The notes below the pieces were generated by a model. The model did not search any database. It was not told the DNA's origin and saw only the letters and a list, made by a program, of their open reading frames with translations. A DNA stretch of 5,905 nt from Clostridiales bacterium. GTDB lineage: Bacteria > Bacillota > Clostridia > Tissierellales > Dethiosulfatibacteraceae. The translations under genes and the position numbers were made by a program. The stretch covers positions 1 through 5,905 of the forward strand of contig DMAP01000406.1 of NCBI GenBank assembly GCA_003446975.1, written 5' to 3'. The first letter of the stretch is position 1. Each line of letters starts with the position of its first letter. Shown piece after piece: positions 1 through 5,905 of this stretch.

Positions 1-46
1 TAGCACTGTTAGTCATCGGAAAAATCCAGAATCAGAGGAGGATATA

Positions 47-1804
47 ATGAGAAAGACCAAAATTGTATGTACTTTGGGACCAGCTTGCGGAAGTGAGGCT
101 GTACTGTCTCAGATGATTGAGGAAGGCATGGATGTTGCCAGATTGAATTTTTCACATGGCACCCATGATGAGCATCTCTCCAGAATCAACCAAATCAAAA
201 AATTAAGAGACGAACGAAAAACGCCAATAGGCATCATGTTGGATACAAAAGGACCTGAAATAAGAACAGGGGACTTTGAAAATGGAGCAATAGAAGTCGT
301 TAAGGATCAGGAAATCACAGTAACGGCTAGAGATATCATAGGCAACGACAAAACCATCAAGGTAAACTATAAGAATGTTGCCATTGATTTAAAAACTGAT
401 GATATCATTTTAATTGACGATGGCCTTATTGAACTGACCGTCAAGCAAGTTGTGAATGATACTGACTTATTATGTATAGTCAATAATGGAGGGACCATTA
501 AGAACAAGAAGGGTGTCAATATACCGGATGTAAAGGTTAATCTTCCATCACTCACTGATCAGGATATAAAGGATATCGTGTTTGGCATCAAACATGATAT
601 AGACTTCATAGCAGCATCATTTATGAGAAAGGCAGATGATGTCATTGAAATACGTAAGCTATTGGAAGCTAATAATGCAGAGAATATTCAAATCATATCT
701 AAAATCGAAAACAGACAGGGAGTCGATAATATCGATGAAATTATCAAGGTATCTGATGGAATAATGGTCGCCAGAGGAGATTTAGGCGTTGAAATTCCAG
801 CTGAGGAAGTTCCATTGGTTCAAAAAATGATGATACAGAAGTGTAATTTTGCTGGGAAACCAGTCATTACAGCAACCCAAATGCTCGACTCAATGATGCG
901 GAATCCTAGGCCGACGAGAGCAGAGGTCAGCGATGTTGCTACGGCTATATTTGATGGAACGGATGCCATCATGCTTTCTGGAGAGACAGCTGCCGGCAAG
1001 TATCCCGTTGATTCTGTGAGTACAATGGCAGATATAGCGAAGAAAATTGAAGGGTCACTGAATTACGAAGCAATATCTATGACGAAATTTCAATGTGTCG
1101 ACAATACGATTACAAATGCCATTAGCATGGCCACCTGCAGAACTGCACTATCACTAAACGCTTCGGCTATTATCACAGCTACAGCATCCGGATATACAGC
1201 TGTATCAGTTTCAAAGTTTAGACCAAAGGCACCTGTTATTGCGGCAACTCATTCTGAAAAAGTAATGAGAAGGTTATCCTTGACATGGGGAGTCTTTCCT
1301 GTCAAGACAGAAAAGATGAAAGCGACTGATGAGGTGATTGAGCAATCGGTACAAAAGGCATTGTCAGAAAACTATATTAAAAATGGAGATCTTGTTGTGG
1401 TCACTGCAGGTGTTCCAGTAGGGGTTGCCGGTAGCACCAATTTGATAAAAGTACATGTCGTTAGTGAATTATTATATAAAAAAGTAGGGGTGGGGAAAGA
1501 GACCGTTGTCGGAAAAGCACGAGTAGGCAGTCGTATTGAGGATTTACAAGAGCGCTTTACTGAAGGGGATATTTTGGTAGTTCCAGTAACCGATAGAGAT
1601 TTGGTTCCCTTGATGGAGAAAGCTTCAGCGGTTATCACAGAGGAAGGTGGATTGACATCCCATGCTTTTATTGTCTGCATGAATCTGGGTGTCGAGGTTG
1701 TTGTTGGTGCCGAGAACGCAACAACTTTGATCCATGATGGAGAAGTGTTGACAGTCAATGGCTCCAGAGGTGTTGTCTATAGGGGTGAAGCAAGAGTCCT
1801 ATAA
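47..1804 (+). CDS. pyk: Pyruvate kinase with extra C-terminal PEP-utiliser-type domain
   Basis: Catalyses phosphoenolpyruvate + ADP -> pyruvate + ATP, the last step of glycolysis, in the cytoplasm; the family works as a homotetramer. The 585-residue protein opens with the typical KTKIVCTLGPA stretch. Visible active-site elements are R32-x-N34-x-S36 (ARLNFSHG), D66-T-K-G-P-E-I-R73, the signature with K219 and E221 (ISKIENRQG), RGDLGVE with D245, and T277 in ITATQML. The rough plan is barrel domain A (1-68 and 166-340), lid domain B (69-165), domain C (341-475) and an extra C-terminal domain (about 483-585) carrying T537-S-H-A. That domain and the total length match Bacillus-type enzymes of about 585-587 residues. 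The ATG is set by AGAGGAGG at 34-41, five bases upstream. No promoter is visible in the 46 bases before it, so transcription may begin in an upstream gene outside the window. No terminator follows the stop, so readthrough into the aminotransferase gene is possible. Confidence 0.97.
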   Translation: MRKTKIVCTLGPACGSEAVLSQMIEEGMDVARLNFSHGTHDEHLSRINQIKKLRDERKTPIGIMLDTKGPEIRTGDFENGAIEVVKDQEITVTARDIIGNDKTIKVNYKNVAIDLKTDDIILIDDGLIELTVKQVVNDTDLLCIVNNGGTIKNKKGVNIPDVKVNLPSLTDQDIKDIVFGIKHDIDFIAASFMRKADDVIEIRKLLEANNAENIQIISKIENRQGVDNIDEIIKVSDGIMVARGDLGVEIPAEEVPLVQKMMIQKCNFAGKPVITATQMLDSMMRNPRPTRAEVSDVATAIFDGTDAIMLSGETAAGKYPVDSVSTMADIAKKIEGSLNYEAISMTKFQCVDNTITNAISMATCRTALSLNASAIITATASGYTAVSVSKFRPKAPVIAATHSEKVMRRLSLTWGVFPVKTEKMKATDEVIEQSVQKALSENYIKNGDLVVVTAGVPVGVAGSTNLIKVHVVSELLYKKVGVGKETVVGKARVGSRIEDLQERFTEGDILVVPVTDRDLVPLMEKASAVITEEGGLTSHAFIVCMNLGVEVVVGAENATTLIHDGEVLTVNGSRGVVYRGEARVL

Positions 1805-1831
1805 TTTCCTGGATTCTCTGGACTATGCATG

Positions 1832-1860
1832 TTGTACACATAAATAGGCTGTGATATAAT
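1832..1860 (+). promoter_or_regulatory. Predicted sigma-A-type promoter for the aminotransferase gene
   Basis: A perfect TATAAT at 1855-1860 is preceded by TG one base upstream (TGaTATAAT), which is an extended -10 element. A weak -35, TTGTAC at 1832-1837 (3 of 6 consensus), stands at the ideal 17-base spacing. The start of transcription would fall near 1867, about 20 bases before the start codon. A small inverted repeat, ATATAA-TTTG-TTATAT at 1854-1869, overlaps the -10 and the likely start site; in such AT-rich sequence it may be chance. This promoter would let the aminotransferase be expressed independently of pyk. Confidence 0.65.
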
Positions 1861-1888
1861 TTGTTATATTAATTGACGAGGTGAAAGA

Positions 1889-3133
1889 ATGACGAATAGT
1901 ATGGTAGCTGACCATGCACGATGGCCGGCAAAGGACGATCCAATATTCACAATCGCAGGAAAGGCACAGGATGCTGAAAAGAAGTTCGGAGTGGAGAATG
2001 TCATTAATTCAACATTGGGCGCTTTGATGGATGATCATGGCAAACTGGTAGCATTTAAGTCAGTTTATGATGTATTCAAACAACAACCCGACGAGGAGTT
2101 GGCCGCATATTCGGCAATTGCTGGAATGCCTAGATTTCTGAAAGCTGTCGAGCAATCATTTTTCAAGGAATACAGACCTCAAGCAAGAATCAGAACTATC
2201 GCGACACCGGGTGGTACAGGAGCTGTTAAGCATGCTGTGTGGAGTTACACCAATTCAGGTGATGAGATATTGACATCTGATTGGTATTGGACACCATATC
2301 AGACCATAGCTGAGGAAGGCGGAAGGAATATAGTTACATATGAATTATTTGATTCTAAGGGAAATTATAATGTTAGCGGCTTTAAAAAAAGATTCAAGGA
2401 GATTATAGACAGACAAAAAAGACTTTTGACCATTATCAACACACCTGCGCATAATCCCACAGGCTATAGTGTATCAAATGAGGAATGGGATATCATAATT
2501 GAATTCTTAAAAGAAGAGGCAATGGATAGAGACAAGAAGATAATCGTGCTGGTGGATGCCGCCTATATTGACTTTGCAGGCATTTCAGACGAAAGAAGGG
2601 AATTTCTGGGAAAATTCTCAGATCTTCCTGATAATATTTTTGTTATAGCTGCCTTCAGTGCTTCAAAAGGTTTTACCATGTATGGGCTTAGAAATGGTGC
2701 GGCTATAGGTATATCTTCCTCTCAAGAAGTTGTTGATGAGTTCTACTCCGCATGCATGCACTCAGGAAGAGCAACTTGGTCAAATGGCACTAGAGGTGCG
2801 ATGCTGACGGTAGCTGATATCATTGAGAACCAGGATTATTATAGAAGATACATGGATGAAAAAGCAACTTTCAATAACATGTTGAGGCGACGGGCTGAAG
2901 CATTTGTCAAAAGAGCTGATGAAATAGGATTAAAACTCGTTCCATACCGAGATGGTTTTTTTATAAGTATTCCATGTGAAAATCCATTTGAGGTAAGCAA
3001 AAAATTGATGGAGGACAACCTTTTTGTGGTTCCTCTAGCAAAAGGACTGCGGTTCGCTGTAAGTTCGGTTTCAGAGGAAAAATGCTTAAAAGCGCCGGAA
3101 ATCATTAAGAGAAGCCTTGAAAACAATAAGTGA
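1889..3133 (+). CDS. Class I PLP-dependent aminotransferase, aspartate/aromatic (I-beta) type
   Basis: Cytoplasmic fold-type I aminotransferase of 414 residues that should swap an amino group between an amino acid and a 2-oxo acid using pyridoxal phosphate. The sequence aligns by eye with aspartate and tyrosine aminotransferases along its whole length. Visible landmarks are Y74 in AAYSAIAGMP (the Y70 position), TPGGTGA at 106-112 (phosphate loop), W134 (W140 position), HNPTG with N189 (N194), D223-x-x-Y226 (D222, Y225), the Schiff-base lysine K260 in SASKG, R268 (R266), R294 in RATWSN (R292) and R388 in GLRFAVSS (R386). Keeping both substrate arginines suggests that dicarboxylic substrates such as aspartate or glutamate are accepted; the second partner is unknown and could be aromatic. 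GAGGTGA at 1878-1884 supports the first ATG over the one four codons later. The gene has its own promoter and terminator, so it is probably monocistronic, although next to tdh-kbl. The fold and chemistry are secure; the substrate is not. Confidence 0.9.
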   Translation: MTNSMVADHARWPAKDDPIFTIAGKAQDAEKKFGVENVINSTLGALMDDHGKLVAFKSVYDVFKQQPDEELAAYSAIAGMPRFLKAVEQSFFKEYRPQARIRTIATPGGTGAVKHAVWSYTNSGDEILTSDWYWTPYQTIAEEGGRNIVTYELFDSKGNYNVSGFKKRFKEIIDRQKRLLTIINTPAHNPTGYSVSNEEWDIIIEFLKEEAMDRDKKIIVLVDAAYIDFAGISDERREFLGKFSDLPDNIFVIAAFSASKGFTMYGLRNGAAIGISSSQEVVDEFYSACMHSGRATWSNGTRGAMLTVADIIENQDYYRRYMDEKATFNNMLRRRAEAFVKRADEIGLKLVPYRDGFFISIPCENPFEVSKKLMEDNLFVVPLAKGLRFAVSSVSEEKCLKAPEIIKRSLENNK

Positions 3134-3140
3134 CAACATG

Positions 3141-3169
3141 AAAACATGGCCATTTGGCTGTGTTTTTTT
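3141..3169 (+). terminator. Intrinsic terminator after the aminotransferase gene
   Basis: AAAACATGGCC (3141-3151) pairs with GGCTGTGTTTT (3156-3166) around an ATTT loop, giving 11 pairs with two G-U wobbles. It is followed by the end of a seven-T run (3163-3169). A further five-base pairing, TGACA (3131-3135, starting at the stop codon) with TGTCA (3171-3175), could extend the structure. It lies 7 bases after the stop codon and separates the aminotransferase, and any readthrough from pyk, from tdh-kbl. Confidence 0.8.
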
Positions 3170-3200
3170 ATGTCATGAATCAACAACAAAAAGCCTAAAA

Positions 3201-3212
3201 TGTTCTTGAACA
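3201..3212 (+). promoter_or_regulatory. Candidate operator: dyad over the tdh -35 element
   Basis: TGTTC-TT-GAACA is a five-base perfect inverted repeat with a two-base centre, and it covers the whole -35 hexamer. A protein bound here would block RNA polymerase, so the site is compatible with repression of tdh-kbl. The symmetry does not extend outwards, and a dyad this short can arise by chance. No regulator can be named. Confidence 0.3.
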
Positions 3213-3234
3213 AAGGACAATATTATTATATGAT
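3206..3234 (+). promoter_or_regulatory. Predicted sigma-A-type promoter for the tdh-kbl operon
   Basis: TTGAAC at 3206-3211 (-35, 4 of 6 consensus) and TATGAT at 3229-3234 (-10, 5 of 6) are separated by exactly 17 bases. Transcription would start near 3241, downstream of the first possible TTG at 3239. That argues against the longest reading frame being used and leaves a leader of about 28 bases. The promoter lies between the upstream terminator and tdh, as expected for an independent operon. Confidence 0.65.
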
Positions 3235-3255
3235 ATAGTTGAGGATATACAATTT

Positions 3256-3261
3256 AGGAGG
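3256..3261 (+). promoter_or_regulatory. Ribosome binding site that decides the tdh start
   Basis: AGGAGG is a full Shine-Dalgarno core. It ends 7 bases before TTG 3269, ideal spacing, but 19 bases before ATG 3281, too far for normal use. No other Shine-Dalgarno sequence stands before ATG 3281. The best reading is therefore initiation at TTG 3269, although the ATG matches where E. coli Tdh begins. Confidence 0.75.
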
Positions 3262-3268
3262 GATATAC

Positions 3269-4306
3269 TTGAACGGCAAAATGAACGCACTAGTAAAAAA
3301 ATACCCAAAGCCAGGTCTTTGGCTAAGCGAAGTAAATATACCCGAATTGAAGTATGGAGAAGTGCTCGTTAAAATTCACAAAACAGCTATTTGCGGTACT
3401 GATGTGCATATCTACAATTGGGACAAATGGTCTCAGGAAACCATACCTGTCCCCATGACAATCGGTCATGAGTTTGTTGGTGAAGTTGTTAGACTGGGCG
3501 AAGGTGTAATCGACCTGAAAGTTGGCGATATTGTATCTGGTGAAGGACATATTGTGTGTGGCAAGTGCCGAAACTGCCTTGCGGGAAGAAGGCATCTCTG
3601 CAAGGACACCAAGGGAGTAGGTGTGAATAGAACCGGTATCTTTTCTGAATATGTTGCATTGCCTGCCTCAAATATATGGGTGCCTATTGGAGATATTCCA
3701 ATGGATATCATCAGCATCTTTGATCCACTGGGCAATGCCGTTCATACCGCCCTTTCTTTCGACGTCTTGGGAGAAGATGTTCTAATTACGGGTGCAGGGC
3801 CGATCGGTGTAATGGCGGCAGCCATAGCCAGACATGCCGGAGCCAGGTTGATTGTTGTGACTGATATCAATGATTACAGACTTGATTTGGCAAAAAAACT
3901 TGGTGCTGACAGGGTAGTCAATGTTTCCAGAGAAAATCTAAGTGATGTGGTGAAAGAATTGAAGATGAAGGAAGGCTTTGATGTAGGTATGGAGATGTCA
4001 GGCAATGGCAAGGCATTCAGTGACATGATTGATTTGATGATACATGGCGGAAAGGTTGCCATATTGGGAATTCAAACCAAAGAAACCTGCATAGACTGGA
4101 ACAAAATTGTTTTTAATGGCTTGCACCTGAAAGGAATCTATGGGAGAGAAATGTATGAAACCTGGTATAAAATGAATGCCATGTTACAATCAGGTTTAGA
4201 TGTGTCATCTGTCATTACCCATCATTTTCACTTCAAGGATTTTGAAAAGGCTTTTAAAGTGATGAAGTCAGGAAATTCCGGTAAAGTTATCCTAGAATGG
4301 AATTAG
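3269..4306 (+). CDS. tdh: L-threonine 3-dehydrogenase, NAD+-dependent, zinc type
   Basis: Oxidises L-threonine to 2-amino-3-ketobutyrate with NAD+ in the cytoplasm; the unstable product is passed to Kbl. It is a zinc-dependent medium-chain dehydrogenase of 345 residues (E. coli Tdh has 341) and very close to it by eye throughout. Numbered from TTG 3269: catalytic zinc region C42-G-T-D-x-H47 and G66-H-E68; structural zinc lobe C97, C100, C103, C111; GVGVNR at 116-121; FDPLGNAVHTALSF at 151-164; Rossmann loop GAGPIG at 175-180; D199 at the end of the next strand, which favours NAD+ over NADP+; and KGIYGREM with ETWYKM near 288-302, strongly typical of Tdh. The start is TTG, chosen from the Shine-Dalgarno spacing; ATG 3281 (four codons later) is the alternative, and a longer frame from TTG 3239 is unlikely because it begins at or before the predicted transcript start. 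kbl follows after 9 bases, making a threonine-to-glycine operon in the order tdh-kbl, opposite to E. coli kbl-tdh. Confidence 0.95.
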   Translation: MNGKMNALVKKYPKPGLWLSEVNIPELKYGEVLVKIHKTAICGTDVHIYNWDKWSQETIPVPMTIGHEFVGEVVRLGEGVIDLKVGDIVSGEGHIVCGKCRNCLAGRRHLCKDTKGVGVNRTGIFSEYVALPASNIWVPIGDIPMDIISIFDPLGNAVHTALSFDVLGEDVLITGAGPIGVMAAAIARHAGARLIVVTDINDYRLDLAKKLGADRVVNVSRENLSDVVKELKMKEGFDVGMEMSGNGKAFSDMIDLMIHGGKVAILGIQTKETCIDWNKIVFNGLHLKGIYGREMYETWYKMNAMLQSGLDVSSVITHHFHFKDFEKAFKVMKSGNSGKVILEWN

Positions 4307-4315
4307 GGGGAAGAA

Positions 4316-5506
4316 ATGTATACTGAGTATAAGAGTTATTATGAGAAGCAACTGAAAGAGATAAAAGAAAGTGGCCTTTGGAAAAGTGAAAGGATTATCA
4401 CAACACCACAAAGTAGTAGGATTGATACAACTCTTACAAAGAATGTCTTGAACATGTGCGCTAACAATTACCTGGGTCTCTCCAACAATGAACTGGTTAG
4501 AGAAACGGCAAAAAACAGCTATGATCAGTGGGGATTCGGATTATCATCTGTTCGTTTCATTTGCGGTACTCAATCTGTTCATAAAATGCTGGAAGAAAAG
4601 TTGTCCGAATTTTTAGGAACTGAAGATACCATACTCTATTCATCCTGTTATGACGCAAATGGTGGGTTGTTTGAGACCATCACATCAGAAGAAGATGCAA
4701 TTATAAGCGATGAGTTGAATCATGCAAGCATTATCGATGGCGTGCGACTGAGTAAGGCAAAAAGATACAAGTATGTGAACAATGACATGGCGAATCTGGA
4801 AGAGCAACTGATACAAGCAAACAAAGACGGTGCAAAAATTAAGATAATCGCGACAGATGGCGTGTTTTCAATGGATGGAATAATAGCCAATTTAAGAGGA
4901 ATATGTAATTTGGCTGATAGATATAATGCCCTGGTGATGGTGGATGATAGCCACGCCGTCGGTTTTATCGGTAAAAAGGGAAGGGGAACCCATGAGTACA
5001 ACGAGGTTATGAATCGTGTCGATATAATCACTGGAACACTTGGCAAGGCTTTGGGTGGCGCCAGTGGCGGCTATACAAGCGGGCGGAAGGAAATTATTGC
5101 TTTGCTGAGACAAAGATCCAGACCGTATTTATTTTCCAATACTTTGGCTCCTGCAATAGCCACTGCATCATTAAAAGTGCTCGAGATATTGACAGAAAGC
5201 ACATCTCTGAGAGATAAGCTTGAACACAACACCATATACTTCAGAGAACGTATTAAGGCAATAGGTTATAATATTATTGACGGAAACCATCCAATAGTGC
5301 CGATCATGCTAGGCGATGCAGTATTGTCTCAGAAAATGGCAGAAAAACTACTTGAAAAAGGCGTTTATGTCATAGGCTTCTATTTTCCCGTCGTTCCAAA
5401 AGGAAAGGCAAGAATAAGAACTCAAATATCTGCCGCACACAGCATTTTTGATTTGGATTTTGCCGTTGAAGCATTCAAACAAGTAAAAGCAGAGTTGAAT
5501 ATTTAG
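4316..5506 (+). CDS. kbl: Glycine C-acetyltransferase (2-amino-3-ketobutyrate CoA ligase)
   Basis: Cleaves 2-amino-3-ketobutyrate with CoA to glycine and acetyl-CoA, the second half of threonine catabolism through Tdh; the reaction is reversible. It is a cytoplasmic PLP enzyme of the alpha-oxoamine synthase family, normally a dimer. At 396 residues it is nearly as long as E. coli Kbl (398), and the key residues fall at the same numbers: N51-Y52 in CANNYLGL, H136 in ELNHASIID, S185 in FSMDG, D210 and H213 in DDSHAVGF, the Schiff-base lysine K244 in TLGKALGGASGG, and R368 in RIRTQ, which binds the substrate carboxylate. The relatives BioF and 5-aminolevulinate synthase share the fold, but overall likeness to Kbl and the tdh neighbour settle the call. 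AGGGGG at 4305-4310 overlaps the tdh stop codon and sits 5 bases before the ATG, so the two genes are probably translationally coupled and made in step. An intrinsic terminator follows. Confidence 0.96.
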   Translation: MYTEYKSYYEKQLKEIKESGLWKSERIITTPQSSRIDTTLTKNVLNMCANNYLGLSNNELVRETAKNSYDQWGFGLSSVRFICGTQSVHKMLEEKLSEFLGTEDTILYSSCYDANGGLFETITSEEDAIISDELNHASIIDGVRLSKAKRYKYVNNDMANLEEQLIQANKDGAKIKIIATDGVFSMDGIIANLRGICNLADRYNALVMVDDSHAVGFIGKKGRGTHEYNEVMNRVDIITGTLGKALGGASGGYTSGRKEIIALLRQRSRPYLFSNTLAPAIATASLKVLEILTESTSLRDKLEHNTIYFRERIKAIGYNIIDGNHPIVPIMLGDAVLSQKMAEKLLEKGVYVIGFYFPVVPKGKARIRTQISAAHSIFDLDFAVEAFKQVKAELNI

Positions 5507-5515
5507 GTTTTTATC

Positions 5516-5549
5516 ATAAAAAGGCTTCTATTTGTTGAAGCTTTTTTAT
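5516..5549 (+). terminator. Intrinsic terminator of the tdh-kbl operon
   Basis: GCTTC (5524-5528) pairs with GAAGC (5537-5541) across an eight-base loop. The stem continues downwards through one G-U and A-T pairs to about 5516/5549, giving roughly 13 pairs with six Ts at 5542-5547. The A-run on the 5' side means the hairpin could also work on the opposite strand. It begins 9 bases after the kbl stop. Confidence 0.85.
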
Positions 5550-5568
5550 TTTATGTTTATGGAAAGGA

Positions 5569-5597
5569 TTGACTTATATATCCAAATATTGTAATAT
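5569..5597 (+). promoter_or_regulatory. Predicted promoter for the ArsR-family gene
   Basis: TTGACT at 5569-5574 matches the -35 consensus at 5 of 6 positions. At 17-base spacing stands TAATAT at 5592-5597, a 4 of 6 match to the -10. The region is so AT-rich that the exact -10 is uncertain (TATATA at 5595-5600 is an alternative). The transcript would begin near 5604, leaving a leader of about 36 bases with a ribosome binding site at 5628-5635. Confidence 0.55.
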
Positions 5598-5601
5598 ATA
5601 A
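5574..5601 (+). promoter_or_regulatory. Candidate ArsR-type operator inside the promoter
   Basis: A 28-base imperfect palindrome fills the space between -35 and -10 and overlaps the -10. The outer eight bases pair perfectly (TTATATAT at 5574-5581 with ATATATAA at 5594-5601), as do the central three (AAT/ATT); 11 of 14 positions match in total. ArsR/SmtB repressors usually bind such AT-rich dyads over their own promoters, so autoregulation by the gene that follows is the natural inference. Chance symmetry in AT-rich DNA cannot be excluded. Confidence 0.45.
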
Positions 5602-5639
5602 ATATAATAATTGACAATAAATTAACAAAAGGTGGTCTT

Positions 5640-5905
5640 ATGTCGGAACATGGTGTTTTAGAAAACAATACCCTTGTAGCATTTAGCGAGATATTCAAAC
5701 AGATGGGGCATCCATCCAGATTATGCATTTTGGTAAATTTGATGGTTCAGAAAGAAAGCAATGTTTCCAATATGCAGAACTGTTTATGCGAGCCTCAGTC
5801 GACAGTCTCACAACATTTGGCAAAGTTGAAGTCAGCGGGACTCATAACAGGGGAGCGAAATGGAACTGAAATAATATATAGGGTTTCAAATGATCAAGTG
5901 AAAAA
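5640..5905 (+). CDS. ArsR/SmtB-family winged-helix repressor, 3' end outside window
   Basis: First 88 residues of a small DNA-binding repressor; the family is usually about 100-120 residues, so only the end is missing. The family binds promoter dyads as a dimer and lets go when metal ions, oxidants or sulfur species bind. Residues 12-38 give the usual first helices, with the GHPSRLCIL motif (23-31; the family commonly has G[DH]xTRLxIL). The helix-turn-helix spans about 41-69, with PQSTVSQHLAKLKSAGLI as the recognition helix region, and the wing is at about 70-83 (GERNGTEIIYRVS). Cysteines are C29, C48 and C50. The C48-x-C50 pair lies about seven residues later than the CxC metal site of arsenic and cadmium sensors when the helices are aligned, so that metal site is absent. 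The ATG is supported by AAAGGTGG at 5628-5635. The ligand is unknown, and the last helix, which often holds sensing residues, is not visible. Confidence 0.85.
   Translation, partial: MSEHGVLENNTLVAFSEIFKQMGHPSRLCILVNLMVQKESNVSNMQNCLCEPQSTVSQHLAKLKSAGLITGERNGTEIIYRVSNDQVK

Noticed and set aside
1..47. Possible tail of an upstream gene ending at TAA 45-47, overlapping the pyk start by one base (TAATG)
   Set aside because: One frame is open from base 3 to this stop, but 14 codons are too few to recognise a protein. The pyk frame is also open from base 2, and the third frame has TAG at 1-3 and 10-12. The short tail does not resemble the phosphofructokinase end that might be expected before pyk.
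1372..1758. 128-codon open frame on the minus strand within pyk
   Set aside because: It is the antisense shadow of a well-conserved enzyme domain, shows no recognisable motif, and has no supporting context. The same holds for the other minus-strand open frames inside the genes.
1824..1842. Imperfect dyad around the aminotransferase -35 (TATG...CATA)
   Set aside because: Only 5 of 9 positions are symmetric, which is too weak to call an operator.
3239..3268. Longer tdh reading frame starting at TTG 3239
   Set aside because: It would start at or before the predicted transcript start, has no ribosome binding site, and adds residues absent from known Tdh proteins.
3176..3268. Possible glycine or other riboswitch in the tdh leader
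   Set aside because: The predicted leader is only about 28 bases, and I see no conserved aptamer-like helices or second terminator between the promoter and tdh.
5611..5616. Perfect TTGACA that could be a -35 element
   Set aside because: No acceptable -10 lies 16-18 bases downstream; that position falls on the ribosome binding site and start of the ArsR-like gene.
5546..5728. 60-codon minus-strand open frame over the arsR promoter and start
   Set aside because: It is composed largely of the AT-rich promoter read backwards and of antisense arsR sequence, with no homology recognised.

Overview
The window reads as an ordinary stretch of central metabolism from an AT-rich, low-GC Gram-positive bacterium, most likely a member of Clostridia (Bacillota). 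That placement is inferred from three things: strong purine-rich ribosome binding sites, a probable TTG start, and a long pyruvate kinase with the extra C-terminal domain typical of Bacillota. No species can be named from this sequence alone. All five genes lie on the + strand.

Layout. Bases 47-1804 encode pyruvate kinase (pyk), complete, with an extra C-terminal PEP-utiliser-type domain. No terminator is visible after it. A good extended -10 promoter then leads into a class I (subgroup I-beta) PLP aminotransferase at 1889-3133, which is closed by an intrinsic terminator at 3141-3169. A new promoter at 3206-3234 starts a two-gene operon: tdh (threonine 3-dehydrogenase, 3269-4306, probable TTG start) and, after a 9-base gap, kbl (2-amino-3-ketobutyrate CoA ligase, 4316-5506). 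The operon ends at a second intrinsic terminator, 5516-5549. A third promoter, at 5569-5597, overlaps a 28-bp imperfect palindrome and drives an ArsR/SmtB-type repressor gene that starts at 5640 and runs off the right edge.

How the genes fit together. Tdh and Kbl form the complete two-step route L-threonine + NAD+ -> 2-amino-3-ketobutyrate, then + CoA -> glycine + acetyl-CoA. The aminotransferase keeps all the residues that define aspartate/aromatic aminotransferases, but its substrate cannot be fixed from sequence. It is a separate transcription unit, so a functional tie to threonine catabolism is only suggested by position. Pyruvate kinase makes pyruvate and ATP at the end of glycolysis. 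The ArsR-like gene looks like the first gene of a different, probably self-regulated unit whose partner genes lie outside the window.

I see no mobile element, CRISPR array, RNA gene, riboswitch or clearly novel system here. The points most worth a second look are regulatory: a dyad over the tdh -35 element, the palindrome in the arsR promoter, and a shifted cysteine pair in the ArsR-like protein. No gene-free gap exceeds about 135 bases.
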